A stretch of 64,000 nt of DNA from Porogramme epimiltina. Its lineage: Eukaryota > Basidiomycota > Agaricomycetes > Polyporales > Polyporaceae. The stretch covers positions 1 to 64,000 of the forward strand of contig FTLJ01000173.1 of the NCBI GenBank assembly GCA_900155495.1, written 5' to 3'. The position numbers and the translations under genes were made by a program. This document shows positions 23,360-33,902 of this stretch, in pieces. Under the pieces are notes generated by a model. That model did not search any database and was not told the origin of the DNA. It saw nothing but the letters and a program-made list of their open reading frames with translations. Positions within the stretch are counted from its first letter, which is position 1; every line of letters starts with the position of its first letter.

Positions 23360-24223
23360 TTACTCCATAGAACCGCTGTTGAGACGGCCGCGCTTCCTCG
23401 GACTAGGCAGCGAGTCGCGGTCATCTTCGCTTCCTCGCTTCCTCTTCCCACCGGTAGACAGCGATAGCTCCGGAACAATGCTGCGGTGGCGACCCTACGT
23501 TCAGTCGCGCTGTCGCACAGAACAAGCCCAGACCACTCACCTGTCAACCATGTCCGACAGAGTGCCCGTCGTGTCGTCCTCGATTGTCGATCGAGTGTCC
23601 CATTCCATCTCATACCCCGGGCGGTCCCCCTCGTCGACCCTCTTCTCAAACAACGGAAGGAGCTTGACGAGGGATCTCGCCCCCTCGTCGACGCGCTTCA
23701 TCCTCGCGTTCAAGGACTCTCTCTCCGTCTTGAGGTCATCGAGGAGCGGCATGAGTTTCATGCATGATTTGGAGATCGTCGCGAGGCAATCTTCGATCTC
23801 CTCTCTGCGCATTTCCCAAAGGGACGCGAGACGAACGTCCACCGCTTCGAGTGTGGTTGTGGTCCCCGGGGTATCTCCAGTGGGTCGTCGGGAGGAAGCA
23901 CGAGAGGATGCTCGAGATTTAGCAGAGTTTCGAGAGCTCCTGGACTTGGACTTCTGCGCGGTATTGGACGGGGGAGTCGTGGCCCTTGAAGGCAGTGGCT
24001 CTGAGATAATTGCCAGGGAGCGGTCAGGACACAGTTATAGGGGAGACAGTGTTTCACTTACTGGGAATGTTTCTATAACGTATTGGGCCTCTCCCTGAGG
24101 TCGACGCGCTTTTCTCCTAATGACAAGCGCGTCAGATTTGACCACTTCAACCGCGCGTGCAACACGGCCCCGTAGGCGACAAGAGAGTGGCCGTAGACTC
24201 ACCTGGGGTTCAGTGCGTTTCAT
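23360..24223 (-). CDS. Small nuclear-type protein with coiled coil and C-terminal NLS
   Basis: Unrecognised family, 218 residues, exons 24223-24203, 24116-24062, 24000-23541 and 23480-23360. The N-terminal half is basic and Ser/Thr-rich with repeated SRSS/SRASS runs. The middle is a helical, probably coiled-coil segment (MRREEIEDCLATISKSC onward to about residue 155). The C-terminus carries a bipartite-looking basic signal (GGKRKR ... SPRKRGR). A RYRNIPKP patch resembles LRNMPVV in the next gene, at 25431-26705, which has the same order of parts and strand, so the two may be distant paralogues. The 21-nt first exon is the weakest part; an upstream exon may be missing. Nuclear location is inferred. 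Confidence 0.65.
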
Positions 24224-25430
24224 AGCTAAGCAGATGCGATCAGCCTTATGCAGTAGGTGGTACTTAGGCCTGTGCGAAAGGATAGGTGGGTCGATGCTAC
24301 AAGTTGACACAATAGAATGAGGTCAAGGTAAGGGGCTAGGGCCATGTTTCGCGCCGACCTCCATAGGGATGATTAGGCGCCTAAACTTAGGCGCTGAGAG
24401 TCGAGGCCGTGAGGTTGAGCGTTCGAATACCGCGCAGTGCGAACGTTCATGTGGTATAATATGGCCTCTGCCTTCAAGTTATAACGTTGAATCTAGAGGC
24501 CCGTTTCTGCATGATCGAGTCACAATTTTTAAAACACAAAACTGTTCGTGCACAAGCTGAAGGGGTGTCGTAGGCTGCTATGGAGTGCGACTCTGCGACA
24601 TGATCCGTAGCGTTCAAGCAACAACAGTTCAACAAAGGTATCCAGAATAATACATTCGCGGGGAGGGATACTCTAGCACCAAGGCACACTGGCACCAAGA
24701 CATACTGGGAGTATGCATGGGTGCCAGGGCACGTATAGCATAGACAAGTAAAGCAATAATAGAGCAATGCCAACATACCGCGGTATTTGCGACGTTCTGC
24801 GCAGCGCTGAAGCCTGCAGGTTGCAACGATACGTGGTGAACCATGGGTTGGTGGCGAACACCCGTCGATATAGGCATGAAGTAGTGTGGGGACACCAGAT
24901 GGCACGGGGCAAAAGGCTGCCTGACCTAGCATTACAAGTATGTGGGCCAGCAAAGGATGCCCCTCTCGTACTGCGTGGGGTATGCCGAATGCATTGGGTG
25001 TATCTAATAGACAAATAGCAGCGTACTCTGATCAAAATCCAAAAGCACCTCCCCCCAAGATGGCCCTCCTCCCGTTCCTCTTGTCCTTCCTGTCGATATC
25101 TGAAGTGCCATTGATGGGGCGTAGCCTCCTGTGACGCTCTTCTGGTCGTTTTCACGGTGTTGGTAGGTTTCTGCGTCGTTCTTGAGGGAAGGCAACATGG
25201 GCTGTGGGTTGAGCGAACTGGGCGAAGTATGGATGAGATGGTGGTGAGAAACAAGAGAGGCGCGGACGCCGGAAGTGCGGGCGCGCGGCATCCCAAACTG
25301 CCACCATCACCTAGAAATTGGAACAAATGAAGTTTGCAGTCGCAGCAGCCACCAGTCCCTCCTTAATGCGAGCAAGCAGTTCCATCCATTGAAAAATACA
25401 GGCGCAATAAATATACATAAGATATGTTCA
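24224..25430. other. Intergenic; holds a TTAGGCGC palindromic hairpin
   Basis: No supportable gene. At 24373-24394 lies TTAGGCGCCTAA, AC, TTAGGCGC: a perfect 12-bp palindrome followed by a second half-copy, able to form a hairpin with a 2-nt loop. A long minus-strand open frame (24673-25326) shows no motif and odd composition and is not called. Confidence 0.4.
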
Positions 25431-26705
25431 CTACTCTGAGCTGAGATCTGACTCTCGAGACCGCTTCGAAAGCGGCTCTAGCGACTCATCCGCATCCGTG
25501 TCTACCTCTCGCAGTCTTTTCCTCGAGTGGGCGGGGAACCTAGGTCCTAATGTGAGTTTCACGCAATGGAGAATGCGTATACGGACTTACTCGTCTGTGT
25601 ACGCCGCCGATTCTACAGGAGCACCCGATGCTGAACCCTCTTGGAGGCCACTCCATTCTGACTCCGGCGGCGATGCCAAGATTCCCAGAATATCCTGCCA
25701 GGCCTCCCGGATCTTCGGGATCTGCCCTTTCGCCACCTTAGCCAGCGCATACACTCTTTGTGCCGCGAGCATCGCGTCGTCGATGTCCCTCTCCACTTCG
25801 TCCATCCATTCCCCGACCTGGGCGAACGTTTGCCGGAACTCCAGCCTCTGTTCCTCTGCACGTTTCCGGCCCTCTTCTTTCAGCCTCTTCACCGCCGACA
25901 GCGTCTTTGGAGGGTGAACCACCCCACAGAGGCCCTCAAACGCCCTTTCCCGCGTATCCACCGCCGAGTCTGACGGATTCTGTTTCCACGGGTCGGGTGA
26001 ACGGGGCGCCGCAGTGGTCCCCTCCACAGTGAAATGTGGCAACGGTGCTACTCCGAAGAAGGGCTTTTCTCCCCCTTGAGCCCCCGTCCCGCCACGCGAA
26101 GGGCCTGCGCGTACGTCAACCCCCAAACTAAGGGTGTTGGGCGGAGAAAATGCCTCTGCTTTAGGCATAATGCTGGAGGGACCTAGGTATGCAGGACCCT
26201 TGTCAGACACGGTATGTTTTGCAGCTATAGCGAAAGATTCAAAACTCACCCGCCACTTCTCCGGGGTTGCCAGGCTCTGCGTCGCACTTCTGGCTGGACG
26301 AAGTCGACACCCCTGAGGTCGGTTTCTGCCTTTCAGGAGCTTTCCCTGAAGTCACCACAGGCATATTTCGGAGTGTGGTTTTAGCTCCCCTTGCGGCCCT
26401 ACTCCTGACCACCTTGTGAGTTCCCGCCTTTAGCTCGCCTGACCACAAAGTCTGCTGACTCACCGTTTGATAAGTTCTGCGATAATTGATTCCGATTTTG
26501 CGTTGGCGCGTACGCCGTGCTGCTATAAGGACAAGTCACAAGTGTCGTGTTAGTTGACAGCGATCTGCGAGCACAAGCCGGCGCCACACTGGGCGTTGAC
26601 CACTGGCCGAGGCGACGCGGTCCAAGCGCTCACCTTCGCCACAGACTGCAATACCTTGCGCGACAGCCTCCTCAGGTATGATTCCGTCAGCCCGTAAGAC
26701 GACAT
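25431..26705 (-). CDS. SAP-like/coiled-coil/NLS protein
   Basis: Predicted nuclear, perhaps DNA-associated, protein of a basidiomycete-type family; 326 residues from exons 26705-26634, 26522-26464, 26398-26250, 26182-25591 and 25539-25431. Residues 1-44 form a SAP-like helix-extended-loop-helix: LTESYLRRLSRKVLQSVAK, then GVRANAKSESIIAELIKR. A low-complexity linker follows, then a long charged helix region (KRLKEEGRKRAEEQRLEF to about residue 265). The C-terminus is a basic tail (HSRKRLREVD ... SKRSRES), a likely NLS. Introns 3 and 4 need the second of two AG acceptors to keep frame. A truncated copy of the first exons, introns included, lies at 16918-17294. DNA binding is inferred from the SAP-like fold only. 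Confidence 0.75.
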
Positions 26706-26712
26706 GTTGAGT
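26394..26712. repeat. Dispersed duplicate, copy 2
   Basis: Partner of 16981-17310, same orientation. It covers the first two coding exons and introns of the SAP-like gene. Here the reading frame continues into an intact gene, so this is probably the source copy. Confidence 0.7.
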
Positions 26713-27402
26713 ATATGCTTAGGTGTGGGGTCGGCGAAGGTAGAAAACGTGACAGCGTGAAAGAGAGAGGTCAAGAGGGTTGCGGAAGAGGCGCCCTTCC
26801 CGCTCCGAGTTTTCAGCCACCGACGCGTTCAGTCACGCGGCAAGCTGGTTCACAATGACTGCCTTGAGCACCATTGTCCGCGGCCGGCTCCACCGCGCTA
26901 CCCCTGGCCCCCGGGTACTGCCTCGAAACGAACGGTGTGCGCCGTCTGGCTTTGCCATTCTTCTCTATACATCATATCATCACTCACACACGGCCATTGA
27001 CCCGCTCAGATGGCAGCATGCTCCCGGCCGCATCGATATGCCGGTTACACGGATCCATTTCCCTTCCCTACCAGAGGTTACTGAATATGCGGAAATCATG
27101 TGCGTTCCGGTGATCATGTTTAAGTTTACAACGTGTACTAGGAATGAAATTGCCTGTCGATGAATTCAGTAATGGGCCTTCCGACTGCTGTCCTCGCCTG
27201 ATTTCTCGAGTGCCCCACCAGCGCCTTCGAAGGCGCCTCGGACCACGAGTGGCAGTCGTCACACCATGGTGGGTCGCCATCGACAGGCCGCGTCACATGC
27301 GAAAATGGGAACGTCAAAATAAACGCGTACTGCGCGGCAATGCGTCCTGTCTTATTTCCAAACCAATGGCGAACCCGACTATACCATATCCTTCCACTCA
27401 CC
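26706..27402. other. Spacer between divergent genes
   Basis: Divergent promoter region of the SAP-like gene (-) and the hypothetical ORF (+). A CCAAT element lies about 40 nt before the ATG at 27403. No further gene supported. Confidence 0.4.
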
Positions 27403-28221
27403 ATGCCCCCAACGCAGCCTTTGGACGTTCCTCCGCCAATCCGCGTATATGTCAGAACGATGAACCTCGCAGGCCGCCCCTATCCCCCTCCATTTCCACC
27501 AGGCACACCACCGGACGCCCTCCACTACGACGCACCAGGGCCCGTGACCATGCCGATACGGGTCGGGGCACATGTAGAACTGTACGGTTTAGCCCTCAAC
27601 CGGAGCCACAAAGCGTCGGGCGGCGAGCTGGATGCCCAACGCTCATACACGGCGCGTCCTCTTGGGATCGAAGGGCAAGTTGACCGAGTATTGGCACTCA
27701 CCCATGATGCCGTCTCTCTACTACTGCCGAACCGCGGGTCACACCCTACTCCCCAGATAGTCCTCCGGGTGCCGAATATTCCTGGTGTAACCGTGGATCT
27801 CCGTGTGGAGGATACGCGCACAGCGTGGCCTGCCCATGTAACACACCGGCCGATCGTGTATGAGCCGGATATGCAACTTCGTAACCGCCGCTCCCACTAC
27901 CCGTACAGTCTCAGGACGTTCGAGACTGGGCTTGGATACAAGCGCATGGATCCCCCGAGGAACAAACCGCCGAAGAGAGGAGCCCCAAACCCCTATCCTC
28001 TGACCAGGGCCAGAGCGATGCATACGGCCGGAGAATCACGCGAAGAGGATGTAGGACCACATGACATATTGAGCCCTAATACAAGTTGCGCCGACATTGA
28101 TACTGAACATGGAGAGTGTCCGCACCTACGGCCCCAACCCGTTCATAATACACGGTCCCTGACCATGGGACACTACAATGGGGATGTCGAGGTTAGCTCC
28201 TTGTCTTATTTTCTGCAATGA
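27403..28221 (+). CDS. Hypothetical protein, single exon
   Basis: Uninterrupted 272-residue frame; I do not recognise a family. The start chosen is the ATG in a CACC context; an in-frame ATG at 27340 would add 21 residues. Composition is Pro/Arg-rich with no membrane segment or signal peptide. The middle (IVLRVPNIPGVTVDLRVED) looks like alternating beta strands, and the C-terminal third is low-complexity and charged. The length is notable in this intron-rich genome, where most genes are split, so it could be a spurious frame. Confidence 0.4.
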   Translation: MPPTQPLDVPPPIRVYVRTMNLAGRPYPPPFPPGTPPDALHYDAPGPVTMPIRVGAHVELYGLALNRSHKASGGELDAQRSYTARPLGIEGQVDRVLALTHDAVSLLLPNRGSHPTPQIVLRVPNIPGVTVDLRVEDTRTAWPAHVTHRPIVYEPDMQLRNRRSHYPYSLRTFETGLGYKRMDPPRNKPPKRGAPNPYPLTRARAMHTAGESREEDVGPHDILSPNTSCADIDTEHGECPHLRPQPVHNTRSLTMGHYNGDVEVSSLSYFLQ

Positions 28222-28638
28222 TATCGTCTCACGTATCCAAGATGCTGCTGCCTCTCCCGTTCCAATGTTCAGCAGCATCAGGTAGTCACAAGGGGCCGAA
28301 CACGCAATATGGTCCGGTTCGCCGGGTCGGAGCGTGCATAGACGCGACCACACAGACGGACCCCATTTCCGACATCCCCTCAAACTCTTCCAAATACAAT
28401 CATTGATACTGTTGTTGTACGTCTCTACGATTTGCTCCTTATCGACAGACGTTCTCAATACCTATGCCGAACGACCCTTTCACGAACTGGGTATGCACAG
28501 TAGGGTCTCACAGGTATCGTACGAAGGTGTAGGATCGTCCGGATACTAGCTCTCGAGCGCATCTCCTATAACATTGCGTCCTGTACGAACTACTTGCTAC
28601 AGTCGCTCAGAGATATACGACAGTTACGACAACCCCAG
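28222..28638. other. Spacer, no gene seen
   Basis: 3' flank of the amidase gene and of the hypothetical ORF. Short frames only. Confidence 0.45.
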
Positions 28639-30905
28639 TCACTCGGGGAACACGCGCGTCCCGGTAGACACAGGCTTCACGATGCCCGCGTCTTGCAGCG
28701 CAGCGAAAAGGTTAAAGAGCATGAGGTCCTGTGAAATCTCGGCATGAGTGACGAAACAAAGCTTCGGGCGCTGGAGACGTACGCAGCCCTTCGCAGCGAT
28801 GAAGCTGATGGTGACGGGGAGGAACTCCGTCTTGCCAGTGATCGTCGAGTTGTAGGAAGCTTCGCCGACTAGATGCCAAGCGATCAGACCTAGTTGGTTG
28901 GGGAGCGGAGAGCGGAGAACTTACTGGGGACGACCATGTCGGGCACCTCTCCATGGACGGCGATGCGACCGGCGGAGAAGCCAATAGGGGCGGAGGGTGA
29001 GCTGAAGGGAGCGTCAGCTGCGGTTCCGCGCGTTCGATAGAGGACCACACGCACCTGATGTACTGGTTACGATAGTTGGTCCGGCCGGAGCTCTGCGGGT
29101 ACAAGAAGATCGAGTCCGAGCACGACGTCGCGTCTGTCTTGACGACCTCGCTCGAGAACCAATCCATGAACGCCGTCTTGTTGGCGATCGCTTGCTCCTT
29201 GCGTCCCGCGGGCAGCGCGCGGCCGTACGCCCAGCGCGCGAGCGGCGCGGGGTTGACAAACGGCGTGCGACCACCGTGCGCGGCACCGAAGTCCGCGAAG
29301 AACGGGTCCGCAACGAGCGCGGTCTGGTCGAGCGTAATGAGGTCCGCGTACGTCGTCGACAGGAGCGTCTGCAGCGTCGGCGCGGGCACATCTGCGGGCT
29401 TGCTTGTGTTCCACGCGGCAGCGAGGCTCAACTCCGTGCGGGAGACGTTGAGGAAGCCCTCGAGCTTCGTGATGAACGCGTTGAACGTCGCATCGGTGGT
29501 GCCCGCGGCAGGCGGGTTCGTGGTGAAGCTTGAGGAGAAGTAGTCGAGCGGGAAGATGATCTTCTTCGGGAACTGCGAGAACTGTAGGGGCGCGTCAGCA
29601 GGGGGCGCGAGCTTGGCAGACGTGCGCGTCACTCACCGAGGTGAAGTTGTCGTACCACCAGTTCCCCGCCGTCGCCCACAGCTTCGCGTCGCGCGAGAAG
29701 ATTCCGGCGGTGTCCAGCTCAGGCGAGAGGGGCATAACGTCGTCGAGGACGACCGCGCCGTGTGAGGGGCGGTTGCCGAACACGCCGTTCACTCCGGCAG
29801 GCCCGCGCATGGACCCGCCGGTATCGCTCCCGACAGCGAAGTCGAGCCATGGGTACGCGGCGACGGCGGTACCCGACCCGGTCGACGAACTGCTCCCGTC
29901 CTGGTACCCGTCCCCGCGCGGGTTGTACGGCGCGTGGAGGTCGACCCAGTCGTCCGTGGCGGTCTCCCCGTTCGCGAACTGCGACGTCTTCGACTTTCCG
30001 ACGAGCACCATCCCGCCATCGAGGAGGCGCTGAATGGCGGGCGCGGTACGGTTCTTCTCCGGGTAGAGCTGGAAAAACGCGCGGTTGCCGCAGCCGGTGC
30101 GGAGCCCCTGGATGTCGTAGATGTCCTTCACCGCGAGGCGCATGCCAGCGAGCGGCTTCTTCGCCGTAGGCGTGAAGTAGAGGCGGGACGGCACGCCAAT
30201 CGTCTCCGTCGCGCCACCAGGGATGCGCGCGGAAAGGATCTGGTAGCCGCCATCGCCATCGGGAATGGTGCCATAGAGGAAGGACTGGTTCTCGTCGTTG
30301 TACAGACGGAGAGCTGGTGGAACCCAAGGGATGAGTCAACTAGCACAGCGGTATGGGTGCGTATGGGCGTACCTTCGAAAATGTTTCCGGTGGAAGGTTC
30401 CAAGAAGTACGGGCCGGAGGGAAGCGTCTTCGTCAGACTGACACCCAGAGGGTATTTCTTGGACAACAGGACGAAATCGACGCCGAACTTCTTCTGCGCG
30501 GAGCCAAGAGAAACGCTAGGCAAGAGGCGCGTGCCGTTGTAGGAGACATAGATGCCTACAAGTCCCGTGAGTATTCGGCAGGCCCTGATCGCATGCTTGG
30601 GATGACATACCTGCGAGGAACGACTCGCTCCAGACATCATCTTTTGCGGACCAAGTGTCGATGGTCGCTTGAAGGGCATTCTGGTCGAAAACCGTCTTCG
30701 ACGTGGGAATCACCGAGAAAGGGATAAGCTCCCCGGAAGACTTCTTCGCCACCGCCAGAGCAAGCGCGTCGTGCAAAGCCGAAACGGGAGATGGAGGAAC
30801 GAAGTACGAGATGCCACCGAGGGTGAGCGTCCTTCCCGTCGACTGGATCGACGCTTGCGCGGCCGATACCGAGGCGAAGAACGCGAAGACAGCGAGCAGC
30901 TTCAT
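28639..30905 (-). CDS. Secreted amidase-signature enzyme
   Basis: Amidase-signature hydrolase cleaving a C-N amide bond; substrate unknown. Exons 30905-30611, 30555-30373, 30313-29637, 29581-29055, 29001-28925 and 28868-28639 give 662 residues. The N-terminus is a clear signal peptide ([18 protein letters not shown]), so the enzyme is probably extracellular or vacuolar. All parts of the Ser-Ser-Lys triad are visible: Lys in [11 protein letters not shown] (about 222), the cis-Ser in the GSSSSTGSG run (about 300), and the nucleophile in [12 protein letters not shown] (about 327). A 150-residue N-terminal extension before the catalytic core is typical of fungal secreted members. The C-terminal region ends the core with VPIGEASYNS. 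A TATA box lies 78 nt upstream. I see no disruption. Confidence 0.95.
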
Positions 30906-32717
30906 CGCGTGCGTCTTGCGTGTCCTGGTGGAAGAGGAGTGGCCACAAGAACCCGAGCTGCAAGGGTCGTCGAACAGCGCACTCTTATACGGACTTGTGA
31001 TAGCCTTTAGGCCACCTGATTATATGAACGTTATCGTTCGGCGACATCGGCAGCATCGGCAGCAAAGGCTTGACGATCGACGTACCTGGACTTCGCCCGC
31101 CAAAACGTTGCGCGAGGCTTGTGGGTCATAGCGTCGGCCTCCCGCCTCCGAAGTGGTCGGGCGTGCGAAGGAGCGCACCAACACCGAGAGAGAAGGGGCG
31201 ATAGTGACTTTCGAAGGCTGAGTGTTGTAACTGATAAGCAAGGGAGCACGCGCATATGAGAACTGCCGTCCTTATCGCCCCACCACGCGAGCATGATATG
31301 ACTCACATTTAATCCTCCCAGGGCCACCGCCGAGCACCCCAGCGCGCGCCACAAACGCGCCGCAAGAGTTGAACGTTCGTGTTTGGATCGTGACCGTGTC
31401 TGGGGCTGGTATGTGTCTAGAACGCCAAGACCAAGGTTCCGGGCCGCGGGAGGCGGCCGTGTCGAAAATTACGCCAGGCACCCATCTTCAGCCAACTGAA
31501 GAGGAGCCTGACATATTGCACTACGGCCCTACAGAATATGAAGAGGTATCAGAAACTATCATATGAGTGTCACAAGTATTTGTCGTTCGCCGGGGTGCGA
31601 CGAGGCGGCTGAGTCACGGTGTACATACCAAGGTTCACAGTGCTGCTTGAACGCAGCGCGGCTATACAGGATCAGCGCGAGGTAGTCTAACACGGTGTTC
31701 ATGCATTTTTAAGTTTTCGTCTATAGATCGTGTACAATGCGCAGTCGTGGATGGCGAATATTTCACTGTATATCATTATCGCTTGTATAAGCACGATTTC
31801 GTCAATGGAAGACAGATCTAGACAAATGTACTTACTAGAAGACCACAAGTGTACCCACACGCGCCGCCCTTACGCAGGAGTTAGGATACGGCGAAGCGCT
31901 TTGACCTTCGGCCCTGTGCCCGCTGAGAGGATGCTGAGGGAAGTGAACGTGGGCGGCAGTGGGAAGCGGCTCAGCTGAGGAGACACGTGGCACAGGGCGT
32001 CTCTGAGCCTAGAGCGCGTCGTGGGGCCACGTGGGCGCTTCCAATTCTTGACGTTCGGCGTTTGCCACTGCGCGCCGCCCGAGGTGGCCACTGAGTTGTG
32101 TACCTTGGTCGCCGGACCACGGTTTGCCAACTCCGCAACGCTAACAGAACCAACAGACTACACCAAGTCTCGGTGTGTCTTGACCATGCCACAACTTAAG
32201 TCGGACGAAAAAACGGTGAGAAGGATCTGCGGCGAGATGCAAGACTCAACGCCTCCCTCAATGACGATCGCTTGGCGCAGAAATTCCATTCCAGTGGAGA
32301 GGCCCGCGAGCATGACATCAGCTACTAACATGACAGAAGTCGAAATTTACGAGTGGATCGTGAGTGTGCCCATTAGTGGTAAACGTGTTGCCTGGTGGAG
32401 CGTGAGTTATAGGATGTTTCGGCTTTCATTTTGTTTGTCTGTCAATCGGCTTCGTTCATACAATGACATCGGCTAGAAACAAACACTGCTCCAGTTGCGA
32501 ATCATGAACGTTGAACGGAGTCTCGACGTCACGACGACGGTGGTATATTAAGCGCTTACCTCCTTCCTTGTTCTGTCATGAGACCCACGTGGCATGCCCA
32601 TGAACCTTGATCCCGATCTGGCACTCCCTTTCTCTGACCTGCTTCTCGCCTCTGGGTACCTTTGAAGGCTCTCGTCGGCAAAGTACAAGGCAGATGACTA
32701 TTCTGGGGAAGGCCCGG
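30906..32717. other. 1.8 kb without a supportable gene
   Basis: Contains the amidase promoter at its left end. A plus-strand frame near 32190-32360 ends in EVEIYEWI followed by a GT donor, faintly like the N-terminal exon end of the FunK1 gene (ESKMYSWI), but nothing downstream continues it. Confidence 0.35.
30983..30989 (-). promoter_or_regulatory. TATA box of the amidase gene
   Basis: Reads TATAAGA on the minus strand, 78 nt before the ATG at 30905. Confidence 0.5.
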
Positions 32718-32724
32718 ATATAAG
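32718..32724 (+). promoter_or_regulatory. Possible TATA box of the small secreted protein gene
   Basis: ATATAAG, about 147 nt before the ATG at 32871. The spacing is longer than for the other genes here. Confidence 0.35.
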
Positions 32725-32870
32725 AGGCCTTAGCCTGAACGCAATCATGCTGCGTTCGTTGACCGACCTCGCACTCACCCCCAATTGCCACGACTCCTCG
32801 TCCTCATCGAGCTCAAACGACTAAGGACCATATACCACGCATCTGTGATACCACCCCAATATCTAAGAAA

Positions 32871-33253
32871 ATGTACGCGCGCTCCGCACACATCCTCACG
32901 CTCCTTTTGGTTGCTACCTCCTCTCTCGGTATGTTCCATCACTCCTTCAGAAAACCCTGCTCTTACTTACCCCACCCCTGCCTAGTCGCGGCGTCTCCTG
33001 CACCCATAGATCCTCAGCTCGCAAACGTCATTGCGACGAACCGCAATGCTGCATGCTCAGGCCCCGAAGGCTGTGCAGGAGTGAGACACACCGTTACACT
33101 CTAACTTGAAGCTTCGGAACGCTTACCAGTGTTGGCACCCAGGCTGCCGGCGTCGTAAACACCGAAGACTCCCAAACATCTGGCGCTTCACGCCCCTTGG
33201 CTGTGTCCTCCGGAGTCGCTATTGTAGCTGTTGCCGTCGCCGGCCTTCTATAG
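32871..33253 (+). CDS. Small secreted, possibly GPI-anchored protein
   Basis: 87 residues from exons 32871-32928, 32986-33080 and 33143-33253. An N-terminal signal peptide (hydrophobic ILTLLLVATSSLVAA) is followed by a short mature part with two cysteines in CSGPEGC. A Ser/Gly stretch (TSGASRP) precedes a hydrophobic C-terminal tail (VAIVAVAVAGLL) that ends at the stop codon, the layout of a GPI attachment signal. No family recognised. The clean splice frame and two-ended hydrophobic design argue that it is real. Confidence 0.68.
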
Positions 33254-33813
33254 CCTTCAGTCACGCACCCTGATCACCACGCGCACAGGCGCACTATCAT
33301 GATTGTCCACAGAGACTGCAGCTTGGACTGCTTGCATTCGTTACACCACGCTCGCCATGTACACACACTTAATAGCATTAGGACCTCAATAGCATCTGTA
33401 AGATACCACGCAGTATGAGTTTCGGTCGAGAAAGACGAAAATGAACGGTGAGCAGCTGCTCTGCTGGTATAAGCGCCGACCTCTGCGACGGCCCTAGGAT
33501 GCAAATGGAGCTAAGTAGCAGCGAGATGCAAAGCGCCCCTCGTACCCTCCTTCGGAGGACAGTCCGGTGCATGTCATCCTCCAACGTGGTGGAAATACAT
33601 CAAAGGTCGTATTCTGACGCACTGGTCATACGTAAGCGGATCTTCGGGCGCCTCCATTGCCAGATTTGTCGTTGGTTCAGCGCCTAGTCGCGACTCATCT
33701 CAGTGCCTCTCTCCGCCAGCCGCACACATCGACCTGCACGACCATGCAGCGGACAGCCGTAGGGCTACGCGTTCAAACGGCAGGGAATGCGCCCCTGTGT
33801 GGCTTCCGGTGAG
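33254..33813. other. Spacer, no gene seen
   Basis: 3' flank of the small secreted protein gene and upstream region of the SDR gene. Confidence 0.45.
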
Positions 33814-33820
33814 ATATAAG
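33814..33820 (+). promoter_or_regulatory. TATA box of the SDR gene
   Basis: ATATAAG, 83 nt before the ATG at 33903. Confidence 0.5.
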
Positions 33821-33902
33821 CGCGCCCTGCCGCAACTCTGAGGCTCATCGCAAACTTCAGCTTCGTTTCCTCACAGCACGCTTTCGAAAACCTGACGTGA
33901 AG

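Noticed and set aside
24360..24440. tRNA-like stretch with GTTCGAATAC
   Set aside because: T stem does not pair and the putative anticodon arm is part of a palindrome; no acceptor stem.
24673..25326. 217-codon minus-strand open frame
   Set aside because: No recognisable domain, unusual Cys/Arg-rich composition, and no promoter or intron signals.
32190..32370. Possible FunK1 N-terminal exon (EVEIYEWI then GT)
   Set aside because: Only a few residues resemble the FunK1 exon end, and no kinase motif follows.
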